From NCBI GenBank assembly GCA_024752435.1, contig CP103034.1, forward strand, positions 744,001 through 808,000: a DNA stretch of 64,000 nucleotides, read 5' to 3'. This stretch comes from Allantophomopsis cytisporea. Taxonomy: Eukaryota; Ascomycota; Leotiomycetes; Phacidiales; Phacidiaceae. This document shows, piece by piece, positions 1-11,581 of the stretch (positions are counted from its first letter, which is position 1; each line of letters starts with the position of its first letter). Under the pieces are notes generated by a model. It was not told the origin of the DNA, searched no databases, and worked only from the letters and a program-made list of their open reading frames with translations. A program made the translations under genes and the position numbers.

Positions 1-1849
1 GTGTTGGTGAGAAATGCGACATCGCGGAACCAGGTCTTGAAGGTGGGTTCTTTGACGAAGCCATTTGAGCTTTTTTCTGTGCCAACATAGTCTCCCGAAG
101 TGTAGGTTTCGCTGGACCCATGGTGCTCTTGGAAAAGCCCAAACCTGGCCGTGCAGATGCAACTTCTGGTTTTTTTGGAGTATTTGGGTTGCTTGGGTCC
201 ATTTGAAGCTTGTTTTGTTGTGGGGCATCTAAAGTAGCCATAATAGCTTCGGCCTTGGCTGGCCATATAGCTGCAAAGGTCCAATATGTGCTCCTCATGC
301 TCTCTCTCACGCCAGGATTAGGATCAGTAAGACCTTTCTTGATACACTTCTCGATCAAATCAAGTCCTCCAGTATGCTCAACATGACTCTTGTGGTGTGC
401 CTCCTTTTTGAGAAGTGTTTTCAACCAGCCCGTAGCATACGTTCTAGGTTGGACGTTCTTATCTTGGCAAGCAAACCAGATGTGTTGCATAATGCGCAAG
501 TTGTAAGACACTCTGCTGACAATGATATCAACTGTGATGTTACCATTCTGCGAACTGATCTTCTTGGTGCCTCCACAAAGCTTGATTAGATTCTGTAATA
601 GAATCTCTACCATTGGATCGAGGCCTGGACCTGCAGTTCTTGCAACCTCTTGTACAACGCTACAGCCTTCTTTCGAAAGACTAGTTCTTAGAGAATTCAC
701 AGCCTTAAGAATTCCATCCAATAAAGATTTGATTCCTGCTAGGAATGCATCATGGAAATCGCCAGGTGCGTTTCCAGCATTCAACCTTCGAAGCTTAGTG
801 CAGCTCTGTTCTCTCTTCAACCAATTTGCTTCCGACTCCTTGCCCTCAAAGTATGGATGCATCTCTCTGAAAATCTCCTCCAATTCGCGCTGGGTGTTGA
901 CATACGAAGGGTCCACTCGATCAACCTTGGCCTCTGGAACAAAAGCAGGAACCGCATCGGGTACGGCTGCCTTCGGTACGGCGGCCACTGTATGGCTGCG
1001 AGATTCGACTGTATACGCTGGCATCGCTGGAGGAGCCTCGGATTCGACCGGGCTGGATAGAGAGATTTGGTCGACAATCGCAGTCGCTATCGTTGATCGA
1101 ACATTGTAGGTTTTTAACTGTCTTTTTAGGTCTGATTTTGCCGCTGGCGGTGCCGAGCTGGAAATTATTAGTATGTATTACTGGTATGATAGGATAATCA
1201 GTGTAGAAGTACATACCGGAAGAGTTCAATAACAGTATGTCTAGCATTGTCTCGAACCATGCCATCTGCATCTTCTAATAATTCCATCAAAGCAGGTACA
1301 AAGCTCTTAAACTGCAATCCTCTTTCTTGGTGCATCTGCGAGCTGTCAGCGACATTCAAGTTTTGAGGAAACCTGAAAACGTACCTGCACCACCCAATTC
1401 ATGCTTGCCTCCTTCGCTCTTGAGTTCTTTCCCACCATAGCTACATTCCGCACGGCGCGTTCAACATCCATTGGCGAAACCTTCCAGATGGTAGTAAAGC
1501 ATTGCGCCGCCAGATGTCTGAACTTATCCTTCTGGTCACCAATTTTCTCCGTCAACAACGGCAACACCTTGACAGCCTGCTTCGCCACATACTTGGGTTC
1601 CTGTCGCGACAAGCGGGTCAATAGATGGCCGAGGGTGGTGAATCCGGCATTGACCAATGCGGTGTGCTGCGACGCCATGGTAATATGCGCGATTTCGAAA
1701 AGCGACGGAATGCAAGTGTCGGGGACATTATTCTGCTTGATGCCGGACTTGACATTGTTGATGGCACTTGTCTTTGCATCGATGGAGGCATCGGTGCGCA
1801 GCAGTGTCAGCAAGTCGGCGACTTGGTCGTCTGTAATCTTTTCACCCAT
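1..1849 (-). CDS. STU1: CLASP-family microtubule protein Stu1 (5' part, cut by window edge)
   Basis: This is a microtubule plus-end and spindle protein of the CLASP family, which binds tubulin through TOG/HEAT-repeat domains and stabilises spindle and kinetochore microtubules. I place exons at 1849-1385, 1335-1217 and 1157 to the window edge, with introns of 49 and 59 bp. The frame stays open through about 580 residues. The first 195 residues are helical HEAT/TOG-like repeats, including a conserved phrase about a life-size array of 'DNARHTVIELF' type near exon 2. A second TOG-like block follows at roughly residues 290-470. The last visible stretch is basic, rich in Ser, Pro and Lys, as in CLASP linkers that bind the lattice. 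The ATG at 1849 is the first in frame and gives the expected N-terminus. The gene continues left of the window, so its end is not seen. The 566 bp upstream separate it from a divergently transcribed protease-like gene. Confidence 0.88.
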
Positions 1850-2415
1850 ATTGGCTGTTCAAGGGAGCTCAGCCCGCTCCTCTCTGAATGCGAAACTCCT
1901 AACAACACGCTTGACGGCTGATGTCGTCGCCGTTGAGGGTATGAAGCTACTGTTATTGGTGCGAAAAGTAATTGATGGAAATGCACATAGGTACTCGCTG
2001 TTAAGCAAGCGCCGGAGCAAATGAGATTGAGATAGGGAGATATGTTGCGAATGTTGTAGAAGCAGAATATTGTTGTGGCTCTCACCTAAACAAACGCTTG
2101 CAGCCTGCGGTTGCGCGCGTTGGGCGGGCAATGGCGCTAGACCAGAATTTGTCTGTGCTTCTATCTTTGGGCGCGAGGCTGCGATACAGTGGACTGGTAA
2201 TTGGTACATGTGACAGCCTAGACTCCCCCCGGTTACCTTGCTCGTGGGATTGCCTTCATCTCATTCATAATATCTACCAGAGACATTCTGTATATATCAT
2301 TGTCTCAAATCCACCAACATCGTTAAAACACCCATCCCTCTTACTTAGCCAATTAAGAGAGTCTCTCGTATCTATCCACTTGTGTCTATCACTCTAAACA
2401 TAGACAGCCTCGTCA
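1850..2415. promoter_or_regulatory. Shared upstream region of divergent STU1 and BSP-like gene
   Basis: These 566 bp lie between the start codons of two genes transcribed away from each other, so they must hold both promoters and leaders. The part next to the BSP-like gene (about 2290-2400) is rich in C and T, as in many fungal transcription start regions. I see no ORF or repeat worth naming. No specific factor site is assigned. Confidence 0.45.
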
Positions 2416-3396
2416 ATGCCTACCCCTCCAGCAACAACACCAGTCCCATCACCCTTCTTCATGGGCCAAACCTCAAGTGCAGCAACAGCAACACCGCTAC
2501 CACCAAGACCCAACAATGAAAAGGCCACAACCGAATCCAACATCAAAGAAGAATCGAAGAAACACAAGCAACATGACTTCCCGCTCCCCAAGCTCCGCCT
2601 CGAGATCCGCGAATTGGACGACGCAGGCGCCATAGACTTCCTCTCCGCCGTCAACCCAAGCACAGCTCTCAAGACCGCCGTGCAAAGCGTGCTAAACCTG
2701 CTATATTCCTCGCCCAAAGACACGGCCACCAACGTGCCGCCAACCCGCAGCGTGACGCTCATCATCCGCTCCATGCCAGGCGTAGCCTACACGACGGGCT
2801 CGGAGCTGGACAACGACCACAAAGAGATCCACTTCTCGACATCGTACATCAAGCAGATCCCGGCCGCGCGCAAGGAGCACGAGATCATGGGGGTTCTGAC
2901 GCACGAGATGGTGCACTGCTACCAGTACAATGCGCGCGGATCGTGTCCGGGGGGCTTGATTGAGGGGATAGCGGATTGGGTGCGGCTGAACTCGGACCTT
3001 AGTCCGCCGCATTGGAAGAAAGAGACGAGTGGGAAGTGGGATGCGGGGTATCAGCATACGGGCTATTTTCTGGAGTATTTGGAGGGCAGGTATGGGAAGG
3101 GGACGATCAGGAGGCTGAATGAGAAGTTGAGGTTGACGCATAAATATGAGCAAAAGGCTTTCTGGACGGAGCTGCTGGGAAGACCGGTTGAGCAGCTTTG
3201 GGAGGATTATGGGAAGGCGACGGAAGAGTTGAGGGTTAAAAAGGAGGATGAGGAGTGCGTGTTAGTTGAGAAGACGGAGCTGGAGCGTGACGCTGCGGAG
3301 GGAAAGATTTATGATCAGCAGGCTACGAAGACGATTCGGAATGCTGATGATGAGATGGTGGAGGTGCCTGACGATGTTCCGGCTGGCGTGGTATGA
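2416..3396 (+). CDS. BSP-family (plant/bacterial basic secretory protein) metalloprotease-like protein
   Basis: This intronless gene encodes 326 residues. Residues 1-55 are a low-complexity Pro/Thr/Ser and then Lys-rich leader. Residues 60-260 match the basic secretory protein family of presumed zinc peptidases (Pfam BSP, PF04450). The gluzincin-like signature is H163-E-M-V-H167, followed by the family's GLIEGIADWVR block, whose acidic residues would complete the site. The C-terminal 65 residues are charged, Lys/Glu-rich and end in an acidic stretch. The plant members are secreted, but I see no signal peptide here: the N-terminus is proline-rich, not hydrophobic, so this form looks intracellular. 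The ATG at 2416 is the first in frame, and an AATAAA lies 55 bases after the stop. Substrate unknown. Family assignment is strong; activity is inferred. Confidence 0.85.
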   Translation: MPTPPATTPVPSPFFMGQTSSAATATPLPPRPNNEKATTESNIKEESKKHKQHDFPLPKLRLEIRELDDAGAIDFLSAVNPSTALKTAVQSVLNLLYSSPKDTATNVPPTRSVTLIIRSMPGVAYTTGSELDNDHKEIHFSTSYIKQIPAARKEHEIMGVLTHEMVHCYQYNARGSCPGGLIEGIADWVRLNSDLSPPHWKKETSGKWDAGYQHTGYFLEYLEGRYGKGTIRRLNEKLRLTHKYEQKAFWTELLGRPVEQLWEDYGKATEELRVKKEDEECVLVEKTELERDAAEGKIYDQQATKTIRNADDEMVEVPDDVPAGVV

Positions 3397-3747
3397 TCAC
3401 ATATATCACGAACATTATGCATTGTTTATACTGCGAACGATTGTAAATGAAATAAAATGATATCTTAGATACTTCACCGACGACAATACGCCGTGCGCGA
3501 AACGTTTCGGAACTCGCACTATATAATGTGGCTATGTGATAGGCAGGCTGATTCCGGCGACCTTTTCCAAATTATGCGCCGCAGGAGAATTCCAATTGAT
3601 AACCAGTGTGCAAGAAATGACCCTTTCCTCCAAACCCCAAGCCTATGCCTCGTGTATAGTTCCCAAAATATATCTCCCAAGAAAAGTAGTTAACGCCTCT
3701 AATACCCAGACCAAGAAACTCCCAGCGCTAGCTCTTTTCACACAGCT
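3397..3747. other. Intergenic: convergent 3' ends
   Basis: This 351 bp gap lies between two genes converging on it and holds their 3' untranslated regions. An AATAAA polyadenylation-like hexamer is at 3451-3456 for the plus-strand gene. I see no further gene. Confidence 0.6.
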
Positions 3748-4860
3748 TTAATGCTGACTACCATCGCTCTCGCTGACGGTGCTACCTACCTCGGTCCAGC
3801 TGCTTGGAGTGATAATGCCATCGCCATCTTCGCTCATGACGTCGAAGTCATGGCTTTCAGCTTCGCTCATGGCAGCAACATCCTCGCCTGATCCAGCCAG
3901 GGAAACCGAATCAGTAGGAGTGAGTTGACCGTCGACATGTTCTGGTTCAGATGGCGTGGTTGAAACTGAAGGAGCTTGCTGAGGAGTACCTGGAAGTGGA
4001 GAATAAAAGCTCTGGTTGCTGTTATCGGCCCAGGCGTGGATTGATGCGAAAGCACTGTCTGGGTGCGCCTCCTCGCCAGCACTCATGTAGGACTGGTATA
4101 CCTCGGCCTCGGAGGCCTCAGAAGTTGGGGTTGCTGGCTCTGATACGTCAACCAATTGCTCACTCTCACTATCCGTGTCATCCTTGACCAGAGTAGCAGT
4201 GCTCTCGCGGGTAACATTGAGATCATCGGCGGTGTAGATATCGGTGGTCTCGGATTGCCCGGTAGGAGTTGGGATTATTGCTGCCTGGACAGTGTCTTCT
4301 TCCGTATCGATGTAATTTTCGTCGGCGAAAGGGTTTGCAAAAGCAGCACCGGTAGCCATTCCGCGAGCGTTTTCGCCTCTTCGATGAACAAGACCTTCGT
4401 TGGCATTCTCGTTGAGCTCAATACCACTGTTGTATACAAAAGTACCTTTCTCCGCAGTCTTGTCCTCATGTAAGAAATCGTCGAATGTAGAGCTTCCACT
4501 TCTATTGTTTCGGCTTCTTTCGCTCTCCATCTTCTCCAGATGGATTCGATTCCAGTACATTAACTCCTCTCTCTGTCGTCTCTTGCTTTCCTCGTCGCCG
4601 TCCACTCCGTCCGCACTACCTGACTGCACGAAGCCTTCGGCATCCTCAGGACGGTTGTACCTGGGCTGCTGGGCGCGGTTACGACGATTTGGATTAATAT
4701 CATCACTGAGACCTCGAAGGGCCATGGCAATATCGCGACGAGTTCTGTCGGTCCATTGTCGAACTTCCGGGTGTTGGTAGACAGCGATGGCTGCAGCAGT
4801 AAGGGCGGAAACCACGATGATACCGGCTGTAGCGAGGCCCGGGTGGTTAATAGGTGGCAT
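3748..4860 (-). CDS. Unknown acidic protein with one N-terminal membrane segment
   Basis: An open frame of 370 residues, apparently without introns. The frame extends upstream to 4920 but only with a TTG, so I take the ATG at 4860. Residues about 7-27 form one hydrophobic segment (GLATAGIIVVSALTAAAIAV), followed by a basic Arg-rich stretch (residues 35-65). This predicts a membrane anchor with a cytosolic or matrix-facing tail, by the positive-inside rule. The remaining 300 residues are acidic and rich in Ser, Thr, Glu and Asp, with a short charged helix (SKRRQREELMYWNRIHLEKM) near residue 90, and look largely disordered. The reading frame is clean and its composition differs from the surrounding non-coding DNA, which supports a real gene. 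I do not recognise a family, so no function is assigned. Confidence 0.7.
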   Translation of the reverse strand: MPPINHPGLATAGIIVVSALTAAAIAVYQHPEVRQWTDRTRRDIAMALRGLSDDINPNRRNRAQQPRYNRPEDAEGFVQSGSADGVDGDEESKRRQREELMYWNRIHLEKMESERSRNNRSGSSTFDDFLHEDKTAEKGTFVYNSGIELNENANEGLVHRRGENARGMATGAAFANPFADENYIDTEEDTVQAAIIPTPTGQSETTDIYTADDLNVTRESTATLVKDDTDSESEQLVDVSEPATPTSEASEAEVYQSYMSAGEEAHPDSAFASIHAWADNSNQSFYSPLPGTPQQAPSVSTTPSEPEHVDGQLTPTDSVSLAGSGEDVAAMSEAESHDFDVMSEDGDGIITPSSWTEVGSTVSESDGSQH

Positions 4861-6282
4861 TTTGATAATCAAATGCGAAAGAGAAGGATAAAAATTATCG
4901 ATGTAGAAGAGGAGAAGCAAAATAGAGCATGATTCGACAATATGTACGTTAAAAGTTGTGTACTATGAACTGCACAGTTACGCCACTCATTCATGACTGC
5001 CTGGCTGTGGAAGGTCCACACACCACGGGACTGCTGATCCCGCCATACGATTTGACGCTGAACGCACTGAAACACGGGAAAATGTAGAGACTAACCTTTG
5101 ACCGCTACGACTGGCATTTTGACGTCTGAGTCTGACCACAGACTCTCCAACTCCTCGCGCAGATATCAACGAATCTGCGTTTTCCGTGAGATGTCGATGA
5201 AAGGATTGGGAATGTGCAGTGAGAAGAAGAGATCGAGAATAAGAGGTGACGAGTCCACCGAGTCCTTCCGGACTTTCACACCGGACCATACCATTAGGCT
5301 AGGCTTATCTTGAAAGCGATAACCGCCACGGCGGGGTGTACCTTACTGTGGCGCAGCAGAAATGGGCAGTTCGTCCGAGTCAAGGGCGTTGAGGATTGGA
5401 GATGGAGTTCGAATTAAATGCTCTATAATTCATGAGGCCCTGAGAAGGACCTTTGTTCAAAACATCAGTGGAAAGAGTGAATTGCCTCTAAGAATATTCT
5501 TTTTATTTTGTAAGATCATGAGCAAACACTCGAAGACCTGCAGGCCAAGTGATTCTGGTGCCTAAGGCATACATTCTTATTGTCATATATTATGAGGACC
5601 TACCTACCTTGCTGCACCATAACTTAATAAGGGCATCGAGCAGCCCCTCATCTAAACCAGAGTTTACGAGATCATGAGCCAGTGTGTCCCTTGATTGTTA
5701 TGAATAACATTGCATGTTTGTCTTGAATATTGTTCTACTGCGTAATTATTACAGAATGGACGGCGCGAGCTTTAAGCTTACCCCGGATTCTAGAGTTCGA
5801 TCCCTGCTTGATTACATGCGCCAGAATTCCGTTGGGTGTGGCGCAGGTAGCTCATGCGTAAATACAGATGTTAGGGTTCATCTGGTGTTCTCTTCACTAC
5901 CTATGATGTATCCATGAGGCAAGTGGTCATCTGATAGACATATCACTATCATTGCACCATAAAAACAGTCTTTTTCCAAAGCCCAAAGGCCTGGGTCCTG
6001 ATATTAAAAAGAGTACTAGTTACTCGAACAACATGTAATTATTAAGTCGCATTAAGTCGTCCTCTCATAACGCCTTACGGTCCACCTCCCATGCCATGAC
6101 CGCAATGCGAGATGCAGTCAGAAGGGATGCCCGTAGAAAACCAACATATGATCTGGTCGCCATCCACAACTCTGCGTAGAAAGCAAGCTGTCGGCCCACT
6201 CCGAGGCTAAATCCCATTTTCATGTCCCGCTAACCAGCTCCAGCGCAAATAACTAATCAGACTGTCTATCTATGCTGATGAT
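4861..6282. other. Intergenic, no gene seen
   Basis: This stretch holds the leader of the unknown membrane protein on the left and the 3' flank of ERG5 on the right. All open frames are short, lack codon-like composition and overlap one another. A weak B-box-like word at about 5790-5800 was examined as a tRNA and rejected. No repeat of note. Confidence 0.5.
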
Positions 6283-8046
6283 CTATGGTCGTGCAGAGAA
6301 AGTCAATGGGCAATCATCCTGGATGGAATATTAGTTAAATTCTTTGAAGAATGGTTTTCGGTGAGATTTACCTTAGGGAAAATAGTAGCAAAGACCTTGA
6401 TGTCCTCGGAGATTGGAGTTGGATGGTGCTTCCAGTCCAAGTGCATAGAAGCCTTTCCGAGCAACAATGCGAGGTTGTGGGTAGCATAAACCTGACCAAG
6501 ACAGTAATGTGGTCCAGTACCGAAGACGAGCCAATTCTTAGAGCCCTTCTCAGCATCACCGGAGATCCATCGCTCTGGATCAAAGGTGTCTGGCTCTGGG
6601 TAGACTTCTGGGTCGCGGAGGGATGGGTAGGTAGTTGGGATGATCATGGCACCCTTTGGAACGGTGTAAGTCTCGGTGATTGGGAAAGCCTTCTTGACAA
6701 GGTATGGAACCATCAATACTGGTGGACGGTATCTGAGGAGCTCCTTGACAACGGCGTGAGTGTAGGTCATTGACTCTAATTGATCCATAGAAAGAGCCTG
6801 GTCTCTGTCGCCACCTCGAACCTTCAAGTTCTCCTCACGAACCTTGTCGAGGATCTCTGGGTGTTGAGCGGTAATCTGGAAAAGCCATGTGCAAGCACTG
6901 CTGGTAGCATCTTGGGAGGCGAAGAGGAAAGTGAAGATAGTCTGGGAAATTTCGTAATCGGTAAAGTCGCGAAGGTATGGAGTTGGCTTGACAACATCTG
7001 CCATTGAGGCTCCGCTGGCTTCGAGTGCTCTGTATCGTTGAGATTCAATCATAGACTTTACCCAGCCATCCATAATGCAAGTGACTTCACCATCAGCAGC
7101 CATGCGAACCTTGCTCTTGGCAGCGCAGTTGGCGAATTCCTCAAGAACCATGTCGGCAGCCTTCTTTCCGTACCAGGTCTTGGTATATGGGAGGATGATT
7201 GGGAAGTTGACCAGCTCGAGGGCAGCAGTGATGTTGTAGTAGTCGTCGGCGATTCTCTTAACGATTTCGTCGCTCAGGTAGTGTCCAATGAATGATCGGC
7301 AGGATACGGCGCACATTACTTCACGGAACTCAGCCATGAATGGCACAGGCTTGTTATCAGCCTCCTTGGTAACCTGCAAAAATCTCTGGAAATACTTGTT
7401 GTAGACCTCCTCCTGTCCTGGGAGGTAAAGCTCGAGAGCTTTGCGGGTGAAAAGACCATTGAGTCCCTTGCGGAAGTCAACGTGAGCCTTTCCATCAAGG
7501 AAGACCCAGTTGGTTGGGCCAAGAAGCTTGTGTGCCGCATCGACAACACATGGCTTGACATAAGCTGGGGAGTTGAAGATCTTGCGTGACAAGTCGCGAC
7601 TAGAAGCGATAACAACGAATCTGCAAAACTCTTGTCAATTCGAGTTCAGAATCTTCTCACCAAGAAAGGGTGCATACTTGTGGAAAACAGAAACACAGCT
7701 CAAATCACCGCTGGCCCACTTGGCCTTGTATTCCTCGAATTTAGGATCGAGGGACTCGAGGAAAGGACCGATGAATGGCATCTTAAATGTTGGGCCGACG
7801 ATGGAACCCTTTTGGTAGATGTAGCTGACTGTAACACAAACGCGTCAGCTATGCATGTAAGTCGTCCATCGGTATCTACTAACATTGATCATATGCAATC
7901 AGCATCACGAAGAACGTGAATGCCATGGTCCAACCACTAACTCCTGCGAGCTTTGATACCAAACCATCGAGTTGGTCTTCACTGGCTACGCCATAGCTGG
8001 CATCGGCCAAAGGCGACGTAAAACTGGTGTTCTGTACGACGTCCAT
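6283..8046 (-). CDS. ERG5: Sterol C-22 desaturase, cytochrome P450 family CYP61 (Erg5)
   Basis: Erg5 introduces the C-22(23) double bond into the sterol side chain in late ergosterol synthesis, in the ER membrane. I splice four exons: 8046-7884, 7828-7678, 7620-6372 and 6318-6283, with introns of 55, 57 and 53 bp. The product is 532 residues, normal for fungal CYP61. Visible features are an N-terminal membrane helix at about residues 35-53, the I-helix motif FASQDATSSA, the K-helix ExxR in KELLRYRP, the PERW motif, and the heme-binding loop FGTGPHYCLGQ (coded near 6495-6525) with its cysteine ligand. The last exon adds only DDCPLTFSARP and the stop, and restores the usual C-terminus after FPK. 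The internal TTG frame start at 7592 is not the true start. No missing key residue. It is a single gene with no linked sterol genes in this window. Confidence 0.95.
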
Positions 8047-8991
8047 TGTCGATGAGTAAAAGAGGGGGGTTTGTACGTGAGGGTGATTGGGGGGGTTTTT
8101 TTCGATTCGACAAAAACACTCCCGTCCGGCTCTCACGACGAGTTCCTTCGATTCGACGTTGGTAGAAGTGATGAGGGTGTGTGCGCAAAACAATCAAAGA
8201 ACAGCAGCAAAGTCAATTGCAGCTGTCGTGTCGTCGCAGAAGAGCAAAGACACTGATGTTCAGGATGAGGATGGAGATGATTGCAAATCAGCACTCGCGC
8301 GCTCTCTTTACTATTGTTGATTTGACCCTTTCAGGATTTCGGGGGAGGAGAATTAGGATAATCGGGTAACGAATAATGATGATTCGGTGGAGTAGGAGAC
8401 CTTTTAGTGTTTCTCGCTGGCAGAGCAAAGTCAACGCCAAGACTCAGGAACGCCAAGGTCCAGGCACACGCTGCACACCGAGAGTGAAAGAGCACAAAAT
8501 TATGACTCCACTTCAGTGTTATTCGGTGTTCGACCTTCCGAATGCCGGAAGTCACGGCTTACAAGATACCTCCTCATACTACATAGATTGAGTGATGAGC
8601 GGCATTGAAGGAGGGAGGGGTGTGGGCGCTTCCTTTTGCCAGGGCAATTGAGCTGAGCGGGAAATCATTGGGTTATACCAAAGATGATTCGAATCACTTC
8701 ATTTCCAATCGCCGATACCGAATGCCAAATAACACAAGAATAAAATTATAATGGATAAAGGAATGAATGAGAATGGCATGATAGAGGGGATGAGTCCATG
8801 TCTTCGACATACGTTTTATCATCTCTGAATCTTTTTTTCCCAAGCGTGCCAGGATATGAAAACCCATTTCTCATACGACCGATGCACCAATGCTTGAGAG
8901 AGCCCCATTACAATCTACGGGACCTGAGTCCGTCCGTACAGTAGCTACCTGTATCTCTGCTCCGGATGGACATGCAATTCCGCGAAAAGAA

Positions 8992-9021
8992 GAGGGGAGG
9001 GGAGGGGAGGGGAGGAGAGGG
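8992..9021. repeat. Short tandem GGGGA-type repeat
   Basis: Roughly six copies of a 5-base purine unit (GGGGA, with one imperfect copy). The run of G-tracts could form a G-quadruplex on the plus strand. That is a sequence-based possibility only. Confidence 0.75.
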
Positions 9022-9501
9022 GACCTTAGTAGCACATCTCATCTTCCCTATGTTAAGAAATACGGAGGATCGAACATACGACGTATTCTAGTGTTCGAAT
9101 CGTATTCCGAATGTGGAGTTCAAGTGGTAAGTAAATATTGATCTCGCTCGAAACAATCACCCAGCTCCACACGGTCGGAATCATCAACAGAAGCAGTCAC
9201 CAAGAGAGTTTGCACTTGTATCTCATTCCTCGACTATGCACGACTATGGTGACCACTAAAAAGGACTTGGCCGACGTTTGTCACGTTTTGTTGTGTTTGT
9301 CAGCGTAAGCCGGACTTTTTAAACCGTTCCTGAATTTCTTCTTCATAGCAAAGGAGCTTGGACGTCGAATTATTCCCTTCCAATCCCCCCATCTCTCAAC
9401 TCCGATCTCTCTAGGATCCTTTCTCATCAGGCCTGGTGCTTAATCTACGTACAACGCTACACTACGAGATTACTACGTATTTCACCTCAACCTGCGCGGA
9501 T

Positions 9502-9523
9502 ATACAGATACAGATACAGATAC
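9502..9523. repeat. Hexanucleotide (ATACAG) microsatellite
   Basis: Three to four direct copies of ATACAG inside non-coding sequence. An ordinary microsatellite that could be length-polymorphic among isolates. Confidence 0.75.
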
Positions 9524-10814
9524 GTATATACCTACGTATGGATTTACTCGGATTTACGCGGATATATGGCCATCCGGAGTATGTCAAGACTCAAGTGTTA
9601 CTTCGGAGACCCTCATTCTGGACATGTGTTATAGAGCCTCCTTTCGTGCTCCTCTACTCCATAACCACGTCGTCGGGTAGGATTTATGAACACGGCTATG
9701 TATTGTGTATGTAGCTTACAGTATTTATGTCAGCTGGCCATGTGCTATGTACGTACTGTTGTAAGTAGTACATATACACTGCGCACAGTGCTACTCCAAC
9801 CAAGTCAGGCACTAAATTACTCGAGTCGATCAATCTCAGGAGAAGTGGATGTGCTTGACCATAGCGACTAAGCTTTTCTCCAACGCAGCGCCCAACACAC
9901 CCGCAAGGCCGGCCTGGTGAAAAAGGAATTAATCTACGAGATGAAAATCAGAAGGAAAGTAGCTCATGATGGATCCATAAAATTATGCCGGATTATTGTG
10001 TTCATTATTGCATTGCTTCTTTATGCTACTAAATCTCCACATACCTCATCCCGTGTCCTTAGGATGTGATCATGTTCTTGCTCCCGTCACATGGCCATTC
10101 CTCGTTCTTTCTTGAGGTCAAGTATCCCTTCATCTGTGTCTATATCAGGTCCCTTGCGCTTTGTACCAGTTGCGTAATTCGTACATGGTGTGTGGGGCTG
10201 ATTGACTTGATCTAAACACAGGGTAACAAGATACCAACATCAAGTAGAATCAAAACGCTTATAATGTTATACTTTAAACTTTCTAAACTTCTGTGAAAAC
10301 TTTATGTTAGCTTATACAGCCAATAATGTATCTTTACATTATCTTTATAGTTTTATGTATAGAGAACAAATGTGAATGGTTTTTAATTGTATACTGTATA
10401 GTATATTCCCAGCAACCCGATTTATCACTGTACAGAAGCGAAACATGATTATGCAAACATTGTGACATTGTGCACAAGGCTAAGCAAGGATCTGGTATAT
10501 TCACAGACGAAGCACCAAAGGAATCGGAATATCGTATGTATCATGTGACCTTCGGTGGAATTGGAGCCGGCGGGTAATATACAATTACAACAGTACCACA
10601 ATGACTGTCAGATTCCTCATTGTGTCTCCCAAGGCAGGTGTGACTGCGCCATTTCTGCAGTCATGGCACGTTTTCATATGTTGCTTGATGTCTCCGTGAA
10701 GTCATTCCCAGTGTAACACGTCCAGCCTTGCGCACACCATATATATTGTAGTCAACGGCAGTCAACAACAGAGTAGCTCCTGTACATTACGCATTGAATT
10801 GGAACTCGTACATC

Positions 10815-11581
10815 ATGCCATTGTCAGAGCCGATCGAAGCCACCGAAGCCGACGTGCCCGAGATCGCAAGGCTCTTCGTCGCCGCAACGAAGAACAGCAT
10901 CTCAAGAAGGCTAATCTGGGCCAATACCGACAAAGACAAGATCTACGCACACCACGAAGCAGTCTTCAAGCTGGATTTCGCGCGTCCAGACGCCACATAT
11001 CTGATCGTCAAGGACGAGGAGACGGGCGAGATCGCCAGCTTCGCGAAATGGGAGGGCCCTTACCCGGCGGAGGCTCGAGCGGCTGCCCTCCAGGAATTGA
11101 GCAGCAAGAAGCCCGGCTTTCCGCAGGGCGCGAACTTGGAGGCGAGGACGGAGTTGTTGGAGGGGGTAGTGGATTTGCGGAAGCGCGTGCTGGGGGACCC
11201 GGCGAGAGATGTTTGGCGTGAGTGAGTCGGTTTGTGATGTAGATGTTGGGCTCACTGTGTGCAGTCTGTGGGGATGTCGCTACCCATCCCGATCATCAGA
11301 AGAGAGGTGCTGCTGGTCGGCTTATGAGATGGCCTTTCGAACAGGCTGATCGGGATCGGCTTCCTGTTTATTTGGAGACGAATTCGGCAGTATGAGATTT
11401 CGATATCCCTTTTTTATGTCTGATAGATCTGATTGTTGTGTAGGGTCCGGCGGTCTCTTTGTACAAGAGATTGGGCTTTGTGGAGACTAGTGATCGTATG
11501 GAGGTCGATAGGAGCAAGTATGGTGGCGAAGGCATACACTATCATATAGCCATGATCAGAGCACCAACTGTTCGTGAATAG
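10815..11581 (+). CDS. GNAT-family N-acetyltransferase
   Basis: This predicted acetyl-CoA-dependent acetyltransferase has 221 residues in three exons: 10815-11217, 11265-11389 and 11444-11581 (introns 47 and 54 bp). Only the first exon shows as a simple open frame; the fold-defining half is in exons 2 and 3. The acetyl-CoA pyrophosphate loop reads HPDHQKRGAAGRL, followed by LETNSAGPAVSLYKRLGF, the classic beta5-alpha4 region of GNAT enzymes. The N-terminus (EATEADVPEIARLF) is the usual GNAT start. A frame extension to 10794 relies on TTG, so I chose the ATG at 10815. Substrate cannot be told from the sequence; such small fungal GNATs are common and mostly uncharacterised. Nearest neighbours are unrelated. 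Confidence 0.85.

Larger units (their letters stand above)
8047..10814. other. Long intergenic region with simple repeats
   Basis: About 2.8 kb between the divergent ERG5 and acetyltransferase genes. It contains ERG5's promoter and leader next to 8046, a G-rich tandem repeat at 8992-9021, a hexamer repeat at 9502-9523 and an AT-rich patch at about 10250-10440. Open frames here are short and of non-coding composition. I see no gene. Confidence 0.5.

Noticed and set aside
5760..5830. Possible tRNA around a GAGTTCGATCC word
   Set aside because: The bases flanking the T-loop do not pair, and no A-box, anticodon stem or acceptor stem can be drawn.
6303..7592. ERG5 as a 429-residue protein starting at 7592
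   Set aside because: That start is a TTG and lacks the membrane anchor. Upstream exons 7620-8046 join in frame and complete the P450.
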